64,000 nt of DNA, from positions 108,228-172,227 of the forward strand of contig MGTV01000010.1 of the NCBI GenBank assembly GCA_001799635.1, given 5' to 3'. The DNA comes from Elusimicrobia bacterium GWA2_62_23 (lineage in GTDB: Bacteria > Elusimicrobiota > Elusimicrobia > Elusimicrobiales > UBA9959). Numbering within the stretch: position 1 is the first letter of the stretch; the number at the start of each line of letters is the position of its first letter. The position numbers and the translations under genes were made by a program. The notes under the pieces were generated by a model. That model worked only from the letters and a program-made list of their open reading frames with translations. It was not told where the DNA came from and did not search any database. This document shows, in pieces, positions 19,551-27,950 of this stretch.

Positions 19551-20651
19551 ATGGCCACCACCCTCAGGCCGACCGTCGCCGAAATACGGCTCTCCGCCGT
19601 AAGAAAGAACCTGCAAAAATTAAAGCGCACCGCCGCGCCCGCGCGCGTGCTGTTCGTGGTGAAGGCCAACGCCTACGGCCACGGCGCCCTGCCGCTCGCG
19701 CGCCTGGCCGAGCGCGAGGCCCTGTGCTGGGGCTTCGGCGTCTCCTCCGTGGAGGAGGGCCTGGCCCTGCGCGAAAGCGGCGTCATCAGCCCGGTGCTGG
19801 TGCTGGGCAGCCTCTACCCCTTCGAAAGTTTCGTGGAAGCCATAAACGCCGACCTCATGGTGACCATCGCGAGCCTCGACGCCGCCCGCCAGGTGACGGC
19901 AGCCGCGAAGGAGCTGGGCAAGAAGGCGGTCTGCCATATCAAGCTGGAGACCGGCATGGGCCGCATAGGCGCCCGCCGACCCTCCGTGCTTAAAATTTAC
20001 GACGAGCTCGAGGGGTCCGGCGCGGTGGCGGTGGCCGGCATGTACACCCACCTTTCCAGCGCCGACACGGACCCGGCGTACACCGCCGAACAGCTCGGCT
20101 TTTTCGGCGAGACCGTGAAGGAGCTGAAAGAGCGCGGCGCGCGCGGCCTCACCTTCCACGCGGCCAACTCCTGCGCCGCGGTGAATATCCCGGCGAGCCG
20201 TTTCGACATGGTGCGCTGCGGCATCGCCGCCTACGGCCTGGCCGACGGGTTCGAGCCGGCCATGACGCTGAAGACCAAGATAGTTTTCATCAAGAACGTG
20301 CGCGAGGGCGCTTTCATCAGCTACAACAAATCCTTCAGGGCGGACCGGCCCATGAAGATAGCCACCATCCCGGCGGGCTACGGCGACGGCTACCTGCGCC
20401 GCTTCTCCAATAAGGCCGACGTGCTGATAGGCGGCAGGCGCTGCCGCGTGCTGGGCAACGTGACCATGGACATGACCATGGTGGACGTCACCGCGGTAAA
20501 GGACGCCGCCGTCGGGTCCGAGGCGGTGCTGCTCGGGCGCCAGGGAACGGAAGAGATAACCGCGCAGGAACTGGCCGACATCGCCGGCACCATAACCTAC
20601 GAGATCGTCACGCTGGTGTCGGGCCGCGTGCCGAGGGTTTACGCCGAATGA
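19551..20651 (+). CDS. alr: Alanine racemase
   Basis: FVVKANAYGHGALPLAR (PLP lysine), IPAGYGDGYLRRFSN, LGNVTMDMTMVDVT. Confidence 0.95.
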   Translation: MATTLRPTVAEIRLSAVRKNLQKLKRTAAPARVLFVVKANAYGHGALPLARLAEREALCWGFGVSSVEEGLALRESGVISPVLVLGSLYPFESFVEAINADLMVTIASLDAARQVTAAAKELGKKAVCHIKLETGMGRIGARRPSVLKIYDELEGSGAVAVAGMYTHLSSADTDPAYTAEQLGFFGETVKELKERGARGLTFHAANSCAAVNIPASRFDMVRCGIAAYGLADGFEPAMTLKTKIVFIKNVREGAFISYNKSFRADRPMKIATIPAGYGDGYLRRFSNKADVLIGGRRCRVLGNVTMDMTMVDVTAVKDAAVGSEAVLLGRQGTEEITAQELADIAGTITYEIVTLVSGRVPRVYAE

Positions 20652-21436
20652 AATATTGCGTGACGGAAAAGATAGGACATGAGTTCCTGAACCTGGCGGA
20701 AGCGCTGGGCGGGGCCGCGCTCATGATCAAGTCGGTGGCCTTCTGGCTGGTGCGGGCCAAGTTCGAGGCCGGCGAAGTGGCCAAGCAGGCCGTTAAGATC
20801 GGAGTGGATTCCTTCACGGTCACCGCGCTCACCAGTTTCTTCACCGGCATGGTGTTGGCCCTGCAGATGGGGCAGTCCACCAAGAACCTTTTTAACGAGC
20901 CCCTCTATATAGGCACCATGGTGGCCTTCTCCATGCTAAAAGAGCTGGGCCCGGTGCTGACCTCCATAGTAGTGGCCGGCCGCGCCGGCGCGGTGGTGAC
21001 GGCGGAGATAGGCACCATGCAGGTGACCGAGCAGATAGACGCGCTCTATACGCTGGGCACCAACCCCACGCGCTACCTGCTGGTGCCGCGCTACCTGGCC
21101 TTCCTCATAACCCTGCCGCTCTTGACCGTGTTCGCTGATTTTATCGGCGTGTTCGGCGGCTGCATAGTGGGCATGGTGAAGCTGGGCATTCCCAGCTCGG
21201 TGTATTTCGACGATATCCTCACCTATCTGGAGATAGGCGACTTCATGCACGGCTTCCTGAAGACCTACGTGTTCGCTTTCATGATCGCCACCGTGAGCTG
21301 CTACAAGGGGCTCAACACCCGCGGCGGGGCCGAGGGCGTGGGTAAATCCACGACGGAGGCGGTGGTGGTGAGCATGGTGCTGGTGATGGTGCTGGACTAC
21401 TTCATAAGCGCGGCGCTGGTGGCGGTGGGCATATGA
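20648..21436 (+). CDS. mlaE: MlaE-type ABC lipid transporter permease
   Basis: MlaE/YrbE signature: SFFTGMVLALQMG, LKELGPVLTSIVVAGRAGAVVTAEIGTMQVTEQIDAL. Confidence 0.93.
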   Translation: MKYCVTEKIGHEFLNLAEALGGAALMIKSVAFWLVRAKFEAGEVAKQAVKIGVDSFTVTALTSFFTGMVLALQMGQSTKNLFNEPLYIGTMVAFSMLKELGPVLTSIVVAGRAGAVVTAEIGTMQVTEQIDALYTLGTNPTRYLLVPRYLAFLITLPLLTVFADFIGVFGGCIVGMVKLGIPSSVYFDDILTYLEIGDFMHGFLKTYVFAFMIATVSCYKGLNTRGGAEGVGKSTTEAVVVSMVLVMVLDYFISAALVAVGI

Positions 21437-22173
21437 TAGAGATCCGCAACCTCGTAAAGAATTTCCCCGGCCGCAAGGTCATAGACGGCATTTCCGCCGA
21501 GATCCGGGAGGGGGAACTGTTCAGCGTGATAGGCCCGTCGGGCACCGGCAAGAGCACGTTCATAAAATGCCTCATCCGCCTGCTCCGGCCGGACTCCGGG
21601 GAGATCCTGGTGGACGGGCAGGACATCGCCGCGGCCAAGAACGAGTTCGTGCTGGCCAAGATCCGGCGCAATTTCGGCTACCTGTTCCAGGAGGGGGCAC
21701 TGTTCGACTCCCTGACCGTGCTGGAGAACGTGTCTTTCGGGCTGAAGTACCTGACCGACACCCCGAAGAGCGATTACCCGCGCATCGTCAAAGAGAAGCT
21801 TGCGCTGGTGGGCCTTAAGGACGTGGAGCACCTCAAGCCGGCGGAGCTTTCGGTGGGCATGAAGAAGCGCGTGTCGCTGGCGCGCTCCATAGCGCCCTCG
21901 CCCAAGTACATGCTTTACGACGAGCCCACCACGGGCCTGGACCCGGTGACCACGGGCATGGTGAAGGACCTCATTACGGACATGCGCGCCAAGCTGGGCA
22001 TCACGTCCATAGTGGTGACGCACGACCTGAACCTGGCCCTTGAGATCTCCAGCCGCGTGGCCATGCTCACGGGCGGCAAGTTCGTGGAAGTGGGCGAGCC
22101 CGCCAAGTTCCGCCAGTCGGAGAACCCCGCCGTGAAAGAATTCATGGAGATCTCCCACCTCTCCCGCAAATAG
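21433..22173 (+). CDS. mlaF: MlaF-type ABC transporter ATPase
   Basis: Walker A GPSGTGKSTFIK; ELSVGMKKRVSLARS; YDEPTTGLDPVTTGMV. Confidence 0.93.
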   Translation: MIEIRNLVKNFPGRKVIDGISAEIREGELFSVIGPSGTGKSTFIKCLIRLLRPDSGEILVDGQDIAAAKNEFVLAKIRRNFGYLFQEGALFDSLTVLENVSFGLKYLTDTPKSDYPRIVKEKLALVGLKDVEHLKPAELSVGMKKRVSLARSIAPSPKYMLYDEPTTGLDPVTTGMVKDLITDMRAKLGITSIVVTHDLNLALEISSRVAMLTGGKFVEVGEPAKFRQSENPAVKEFMEISHLSRK

Positions 22174-22388
22174 TCGCAGGCGTATTCCCTTCGTTCGCTG
22201 AGCGGGCGCGGCTGATAGGGCCGGCGTGCCTCCGCCGGCGTCGAACTCGCCTCGCACACAGTGCTCGGCTCAGACAGCGCCGCCGCGGCCTTAATGATAG
22301 GCCGTCCGCTCCGGCACTTGGCCCTGCGCCCTAACGCTCACTGCGGGAACACGCCTGCTCCTTAGCTCCCTGCCCCGGCCGGACCGAC

Positions 22389-22558
22389 AGGCAGGCTGAA
22401 TAACAGGAGCGGGCGGCGAGGGTATGCCTTCCGAGGGATTTCCCGGAAGCCCGAGCTTGCGCAAGCGCGAGGGCTGAGGGATAAACGGCGCGCACGGTGT
22501 GCGCGACCGTGTGCCCGAGGAAGGCATACCCTCGGCACCCGCGAACTTGCAGGCCTGC
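22389..22558 (+). ncRNA. Candidate structured RNA or palindromic intergenic element (strand presumed from the terminator)
   Basis: Perfect 16-bp stem CGAGGGTATGCCTTCC (22417-22432) / GGAAGGCATACCCTCG (22519-22534), extended by GCGGG/CCCGC (22409-22413 / 22538-22542) and an outer GGCAGGC/GCCTGCC; internal hairpins at 22448-22475 and 22486-22509; terminator follows. Confidence 0.45.
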
Positions 22559-22562
22559 CGCC

Positions 22563-22582
22563 CCCCAAAAGGGGGTTTTTTT
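22563..22582 (+). terminator. Rho-independent terminator abutting the mlaD promoter
   Basis: CCCCCaaaaGGGGGTTTTTTT. Confidence 0.8.
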
Positions 22583-22583
22583 A

Positions 22584-22589
22584 TATAAT
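22584..22589 (+). promoter_or_regulatory. Putative -10 (TATAAT) for the mlaD-like gene
   Basis: gtttttttaTATAATggatatcgtatatagatatc; directly after the terminator T-tract. Confidence 0.5.
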
Positions 22590-22626
22590 GGATATCGTAT
22601 ATAGATATCATTAGGCAAAGGACGAC

Positions 22627-23919
22627 ATGAACGGCGAGATGAAGGTCGGTTTGTTCGTGCTGGCCGGCTCTATCCTTTTCGGGGCCGCGCTTTTCCTGCT
22701 GGGGGATTATTCCTTCCAGAGCTATTATTCCATCAACGCGGAATTTTCCGACGTGGCCGGCCTGCCGGATAAAGCCACCATCAAGCTCTCCGGCGTAGAG
22801 GTGGGCAAGATAAAGCGGATCTACCTCAAGGACGACAAAGTGGTGGTGCAGCTGGCCATCCAGGAAGGCGTAAAGATCTACCGCGGCGCCAAATTTTCCG
22901 TGGGGTCCACCAGCGTCATCGGCTCCAAGTTCCTGCAGGTGGACCAGGGCTCCCCGGCCCTGGGCCGCGTAGAGGCGGGGGAGACGGTGCTGGGCGAGGA
23001 GATAGTGCCCCTCGACAAGGCCGTGGCCCGCGCCGTGGCCAGCATGGAGTCCCTCGTCATGGATATCCGCGGCGAGGGCAAGCTCGCCAAGAGCATGCAG
23101 GAGATCCTGGACAACCTGCGCGACATCACCGCCAACGTCAACGACCTGGTGGCCAACAGCCAGCCGCACGCCGAGAAAGCCATTGAGCGCATGGATTCCA
23201 TCACCGCGCGCCTGGACGAGGTGCTGCGCAAGACCGACGAGATAGTGGACAAGGTCAACCGCGGCGACGGCGTGGCCGGCGCCCTGGTGTCCGACGCCAA
23301 GATGAAGAACAACGTCAACGAGGCCATTTCCAACCTCAAGGACGCGAGCGTTTCCGTGAAGGACGCCCTGGCGCGGGTGGGCGGCTTCCGCACCTATCTC
23401 AAATGGGACTACAAGTACGAGCCGCTGGCCAAGGGCTCCAAGAGCGATTTCGGCGTAAAGATCTCCCCGCGCGAGGGCCGCTACTACTACCTCGGCGGCG
23501 CCAACATGATGAACACCAAGGACGTGGCCAAGGGCACGGACTACGAGGTGATGAACACCGTGGACGCGCGCCTTGGCTGGGAGATAAAGGCCTTCGACCT
23601 GTACGCGGGAGTCATCCGCGGCTCCGGCGGGGCCGGCGCGCGCTGGCGGCCTTTCTTCAATTCCAAGTGGGACCGGTTCACCCTGTTCGCGGAAGGCTCG
23701 GAGTTCGGCCGCAACCGGCGCATCAAGGACCGCTCCTTCAACGACCCCCGCTACGACGTGGGCGCCGAGGTGGCGGTCAACCGCTATATCTCCGCCGGCC
23801 TGCGCGTGAACGACCTGGCCGAGACCAAGCGCGTGAACTATACCACCCGGGTGCTCTTCGAGGATAAGGACATAAAGTACCTCTTCGGCTTCGCCGCTTT
23901 AGGGGCGTCCGCGAAATAA
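22627..23919 (+). CDS. mlaD: MlaD/MCE-domain protein with C-terminal beta-barrel-like region
   Basis: MCE: MKVGLFVLAGSILF...YSINAEFSDVAGLPDKATIKLSGVEVGKIKRIYL; helical stretch; C-terminal strand-rich GGFRTYLKWDYKYEP...YYYLGGANM...ARLGWEIKAFDLYAGVIRG...KYLFGFAALGA. Confidence 0.85.
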   Translation: MNGEMKVGLFVLAGSILFGAALFLLGDYSFQSYYSINAEFSDVAGLPDKATIKLSGVEVGKIKRIYLKDDKVVVQLAIQEGVKIYRGAKFSVGSTSVIGSKFLQVDQGSPALGRVEAGETVLGEEIVPLDKAVARAVASMESLVMDIRGEGKLAKSMQEILDNLRDITANVNDLVANSQPHAEKAIERMDSITARLDEVLRKTDEIVDKVNRGDGVAGALVSDAKMKNNVNEAISNLKDASVSVKDALARVGGFRTYLKWDYKYEPLAKGSKSDFGVKISPREGRYYYLGGANMMNTKDVAKGTDYEVMNTVDARLGWEIKAFDLYAGVIRGSGGAGARWRPFFNSKWDRFTLFAEGSEFGRNRRIKDRSFNDPRYDVGAEVAVNRYISAGLRVNDLAETKRVNYTTRVLFEDKDIKYLFGFAALGASAK

Positions 23920-23920
23920 C

Positions 23921-25327
23921 ATGAAGCTCAAGACCGTCTACCGCTGCCAGCAGTGCGGCCAAGCCTCCGCTAAATGGGCCGGGCAATGTCCCGGCTGCGG
24001 CGGCTGGAACACGCTGGTGGAGGAGGCGGAGGAAGTGCTGACCAAGGCGGCCGCCAAGGCCCGCGGCCTCACCGATTTTTCCGAGGCGCCCGTGAAGCTT
24101 TCCGAAGCCCGCGCCATGAAGGCCGAACACGCCGCCACCGGCCTGGCCGAGCTGGACCGCGCGCTGGGCGGCGGCCTGGTGAAGGGCCAGGTGGTGCTGC
24201 TGGCGGGCCCGCCCGGCATAGGCAAGAGCACGCTGACGCTGGAGACCTGCGCGGCGCTGGCGGCCGGGGCCTACGCGGCCGGCAAGGTGCTTTACGTGTC
24301 TGGCGAGGAGTCGCTGGGGCAGGTGGGTTCGCGCGCCGAGCGCCTGGGCGCCCGGGCCGACAACGTTTACCTCATGAGCGAGACCAACCTCGCGCGCATC
24401 ATAGAGGAGTTCCGCAAGATAAAGCCGGCTTTCCTCGTGATAGATTCCATTCAGACCGTTTACCACCCGGAGTTCGTGGGCAGTCCCGGCTCCGTGGGGC
24501 AGATCCGTGAATGCGCCTCCGAACTGCTCAAGACCGTGAAGGCCGCCGGCGCGCCGCTGTTCCTGCTGGGGCACGTCACCAAGGAAGGCTCGCTCGCCGG
24601 CCCCAAGGTGCTCGAACACATAGTGGACACCGTCCTTTATTTCGACGCGGAGAAGAACAACGCCTTCCGCGTGCTGCGCCCGCACAAGAACCGTTTCGGC
24701 CCGGTGGAAGAGACCGGCATCTTCGAGATGACCGCCAAGGGGCTGCGCTCGGTGGAAGAAGCGGGCCTGATGCTGGCCGAGTCGGACCGCGACAAAGCCA
24801 TAGCCGGCCGGGCCTTCACCATAGCTTTCGAGGGCGCGCGCCCCATGCTCGCCGAACTGCAGGCGCTGGCGGCCAGGTCCTACCTGCCGTACCCGCGCCG
24901 CACCGTGACCGGCCTGGACCTCAACCGCGCGCAGATGCTCATAGCCGCGCTGGAGAAGAACGTGGGCCTGCGCTTCGACGAGATGGACGTGTTCGCGTCT
25001 CTGCAGGGCGGCATCAAGCTGAAAGACCCGGCGCTGGACCTGGCTTTCTGCGCCGCGCTCGTGAGTTCCGCCAAGGATATCCCGCTGCCGCCCGACTGCG
25101 TGTTCATCGGCGAGGTGGGCATCCTGGCGCAGGCTTCCAGCCCGGGCTTCATGGACCGGCGCCTGGCCGAGGCCGAGCGCCTCGGGTTCAAGACCGCTTT
25201 CATCCCGCGGCAGCCTAAAAAGGACGAGGCCCGGTTCAAGGGCCTGCGCCTGGAGGTTGTCCGGGATATGGGCGCGCTGTACGCCGCCCTGGTAAAATTA
25301 ACCCCCGCGAAGGCGGGCAAGCAGTAA
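23921..25327 (+). CDS. radA: DNA repair protein RadA
   Basis: Zn finger CQQCGQASAKWAGQCPGCGGWNTLVEE; Walker A GPPGIGKSTLTLE; KNRFGPVEETGIFEM. Confidence 0.96.
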   Translation: MKLKTVYRCQQCGQASAKWAGQCPGCGGWNTLVEEAEEVLTKAAAKARGLTDFSEAPVKLSEARAMKAEHAATGLAELDRALGGGLVKGQVVLLAGPPGIGKSTLTLETCAALAAGAYAAGKVLYVSGEESLGQVGSRAERLGARADNVYLMSETNLARIIEEFRKIKPAFLVIDSIQTVYHPEFVGSPGSVGQIRECASELLKTVKAAGAPLFLLGHVTKEGSLAGPKVLEHIVDTVLYFDAEKNNAFRVLRPHKNRFGPVEETGIFEMTAKGLRSVEEAGLMLAESDRDKAIAGRAFTIAFEGARPMLAELQALAARSYLPYPRRTVTGLDLNRAQMLIAALEKNVGLRFDEMDVFASLQGGIKLKDPALDLAFCAALVSSAKDIPLPPDCVFIGEVGILAQASSPGFMDRRLAEAERLGFKTAFIPRQPKKDEARFKGLRLEVVRDMGALYAALVKLTPAKAGKQ

Positions 25328-25339
25328 TAAGGAGCTAAC

Positions 25340-26347
25340 ATGATAGTATGGATCTTCAGGGCGGTCGCCCTGCTCGGCACCCCGGTGCTGACCTGGCTGA
25401 CCGTGTCAAAGGACCTTAAGGGCGTCGCTTTCGGCGTGCTTATAGGCCTCGTCATAATCGGCATCGAGTACGTCTTCGAGAACGTCAGCCTGTTCTCGCT
25501 CATTATCGGCATCATCGGCGCGGTGGTGGGCATCATCCTGTCCAAACTGCTCGACTACACCGTGTTCCAGATAGACAACGACGGCTTCAGCGCCCTGTGG
25601 CTGCGCTACAACATCATAGTGCGCTACGCGCTGGCCCTGCTGGGCATGATAGTCAGCGTCAAGAAGATCCCCGAGCTCGACGATCTGGACAAGAACATCC
25701 TGTCGCTGGGCCGCAAGGGCGGCAAGAACATGAAGGTGCTGGACCTCAGCGCCATCGTGGATGGCCGCGTGCTCGACATCTGCGACACCCACTTCATCAC
25801 CGGCGGCATCATCACGCCGCGCTTCATAGTGCAGGAACTGCACGCGCTGGCCGAGTCTTCCGAGCCCATCAACCGGGCCAAGGGCCGCCGCGGCCTGGAT
25901 ATTCTCGCCCGCCTGCAGGAATCGCGCGATATCCCGTTCCGCGTGATAGACCGCGACATCCGCGAGGTCCAGGATAACCAGATGAAACTGGTGACCATCG
26001 CCAAGGAACTGGGCGCCTCCATCGTCACGATAGATTTCAACATCAACAAACTGGCCGCGCTCGAGAACGTGACCGTGCTCAACATCAACGACCTGGCCAT
26101 CGCCCTTAAACCGGTGGTGCTGCCCGGCGAGGACACCAGCGTCTTCGTGATGAAGGAAGGCAAGGAGAAGGAGCAGGGCGTGGGCTACCTCGACGACGGC
26201 ACCATGATCGTCATCGAGGACGGCCGCGAGTTCATAGGTAAGAAGGTGGACGCCGTGGTGCAGTCCATCCTGCAGACCTCGCAGGGCCGCATAATTTTCA
26301 CGAGGGTGAAGGGGAAGTCGGCGCAGCAGGGCCCCAAGCTGCCCTGA
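25340..26347 (+). CDS. PIN/TRAM domain membrane protein (YacL-like)
   Basis: N-terminal TM helices, then KVLDLSAIVDGRVLDICDTHFITGGIITPRFIVQELHALAESS (PIN) and GVGYLDDGTMIVIEDGREFIGKKVDAVVQSILQTSQGRIIF (TRAM). Confidence 0.9.
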   Translation: MIVWIFRAVALLGTPVLTWLTVSKDLKGVAFGVLIGLVIIGIEYVFENVSLFSLIIGIIGAVVGIILSKLLDYTVFQIDNDGFSALWLRYNIIVRYALALLGMIVSVKKIPELDDLDKNILSLGRKGGKNMKVLDLSAIVDGRVLDICDTHFITGGIITPRFIVQELHALAESSEPINRAKGRRGLDILARLQESRDIPFRVIDRDIREVQDNQMKLVTIAKELGASIVTIDFNINKLAALENVTVLNINDLAIALKPVVLPGEDTSVFVMKEGKEKEQGVGYLDDGTMIVIEDGREFIGKKVDAVVQSILQTSQGRIIFTRVKGKSAQQGPKLP

Positions 26348-26354
26348 GGTTAAC

Positions 26355-27548
26355 GTGCCGGCAAGAAAGAAAACATCCGCCGCCGAGGCCATAATACTGG
26401 CCGGCGGCTCGGGGACCCGGATGGGCGGCGACAAGCAGTACCTGCCGCTGGCCGGGCGCCCGATGATCGAATGGACAGTGGAGGCCTTCGCCTCCAGCGG
26501 CCTGTTCGACGGGATCGTGCTCGCTCTCGGCCCGGAGAATTTAAAGAAGTACGGCCCGGCCTGGGCCCGGGCCGGGGTAAAGACCGCGCCGGCCGGGGAG
26601 ACGCGCACCGAATCCCTGCGCAACGCTTTCAGGCTGGTGAGCCCGGGGGCGGAGCTGGTGGCCGTACACGACGGCGCCAGGCCCTTCGCGGACGCGGCCC
26701 TGATAAAAGCCTGCCTGGCCGGGGCCGAGGCGGCGGGTGCCGCGGTGCCGGCGGTGCCGCTCAAGGACACGGTGAAGACCGTGTCGGGGGACGGCAAATC
26801 CTTCGAAAAGACGCCGCCGCGCTCCTCGCTGATGGCGGTGCAGACGCCGCAGTGCTACCGCAGGGCGGTGCTGGCCGGGCTCCTGGAAAGGGCGGCCGCG
26901 GGCAAGGATTACTCGGACGAGTCGCAGGTGCTGGAAGAGATGGGGATCAAGGCCGCGGTGGTGCCGTCCAGCTACCGCAACATCAAGGTGACCACCCCCG
27001 AAGATCTGATCATAGCGGAGGCTTTTATGAAAGACGAAAAAGAAAAAACCGCGACGGGCCGCATTAAGATGCCGGTGAGCCGCGCCGGTTTCGGCTACGA
27101 CATCCACCGCCTGGTGGAGGGCCGCCCGCTGATACTCGGCGGCATCAAGATAGAGCACACCAAGGGGCTGCTCGGCCATTCCGACGGCGACGTGGTGCTG
27201 CACTCGGTCTGCGATGCCCTGCTGGGCTCCATCTCCGCCGGGGAAATAGGCGTCTATTTCCCGCCTACCGACCTGACCATCATGGGCATCTCGAGCATAG
27301 AGATCGCCGAGAAGACCCTGGAAGTGCTGGCCTCCAAAAAAGCCAGGATCGTCAACGTGGATATCACCATAGTGGCCGAGGAGCCCAAGCTCAAGCCGCA
27401 TTACGAGGCCATCCGGGATTCCGTGGCGAAAATACTGAAACTGGACAAGAGCGACGTGAGCGTGAAGGCCAAGAGCCGCGAAGGGCTTGGCGACATCGGC
27501 CACGGCGAGGCTATGGTCTGCTACGCCGCCGCCAGCGTGGTGAAATGA
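26355..27548 (+). CDS. ispDF: Bifunctional IspD-IspF (MEP isoprenoid pathway)
   Basis: N-terminal IspD (IILAGGSGTRMGGDKQYLPLAGRPMIEWT, VHDGARPF); C-terminal IspF (GFGYDIHRLVEGRPLILGG, GHSDGDVVLHSVCDALLG). Confidence 0.95.
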   Translation: MPARKKTSAAEAIILAGGSGTRMGGDKQYLPLAGRPMIEWTVEAFASSGLFDGIVLALGPENLKKYGPAWARAGVKTAPAGETRTESLRNAFRLVSPGAELVAVHDGARPFADAALIKACLAGAEAAGAAVPAVPLKDTVKTVSGDGKSFEKTPPRSSLMAVQTPQCYRRAVLAGLLERAAAGKDYSDESQVLEEMGIKAAVVPSSYRNIKVTTPEDLIIAEAFMKDEKEKTATGRIKMPVSRAGFGYDIHRLVEGRPLILGGIKIEHTKGLLGHSDGDVVLHSVCDALLGSISAGEIGVYFPPTDLTIMGISSIEIAEKTLEVLASKKARIVNVDITIVAEEPKLKPHYEAIRDSVAKILKLDKSDVSVKAKSREGLGDIGHGEAMVCYAAASVVK

Positions 27549-27940
27549 GGATAAAGCTTTTTTTAGCCGGCGCCTGCGCCGCCCTGCTCTGCGCCTGCGG
27601 CGGCGGCGGGCTGCGGCCCGCTAAGGACGGCGCCGCGGTGGCCATGCAGCGGCAGAGCTTCAAGCTGTTTAAAACCCCCGACCCGGAGTTCGAGGCGGAG
27701 CTGGAGGGCATCCTTTCCTCCAGCTACGAGACCGTGACCAGGGCTCACGCCGACGGGACCGGCTTTTTCGCTTACTCACTCTCTCCTAAGGGCGCGGCCT
27801 ACCCGCTGTCGGAGATAGAGGTTTCCTGCCTGGTGCAGGAAGGCGGTCCCCGCTTGGCGGGCAAGAGGCTCTGCGCGGAATTTTTCGGCGAACTGGAACT
27901 GAGGATAGGAAAGGCGCTCGCCGCCAGGCAGCAGGAGTAA
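27545..27940 (+). CDS. Small lipoprotein of unknown function
   Basis: MRIKLFLAGACAALLCACGGG: lipobox-like LCAC. Confidence 0.6.
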   Translation: MRIKLFLAGACAALLCACGGGGLRPAKDGAAVAMQRQSFKLFKTPDPEFEAELEGILSSSYETVTRAHADGTGFFAYSLSPKGAAYPLSEIEVSCLVQEGGPRLAGKRLCAEFFGELELRIGKALAARQQE

Positions 27941-27950
27941 GGAACATCGT

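Noticed and set aside
22389-22558. RNase P RNA, tmRNA, SRP RNA or 6S RNA
   Set aside because: Lacks the conserved words expected for the first three, and the three-hairpin multibranch loop does not resemble 6S.
22291-23169. Minus-strand 292-aa ORF spanning the mla intergenic element
   Set aside because: Runs antisense through the MCE gene and through a strongly palindromic noncoding region; no domain recognised.
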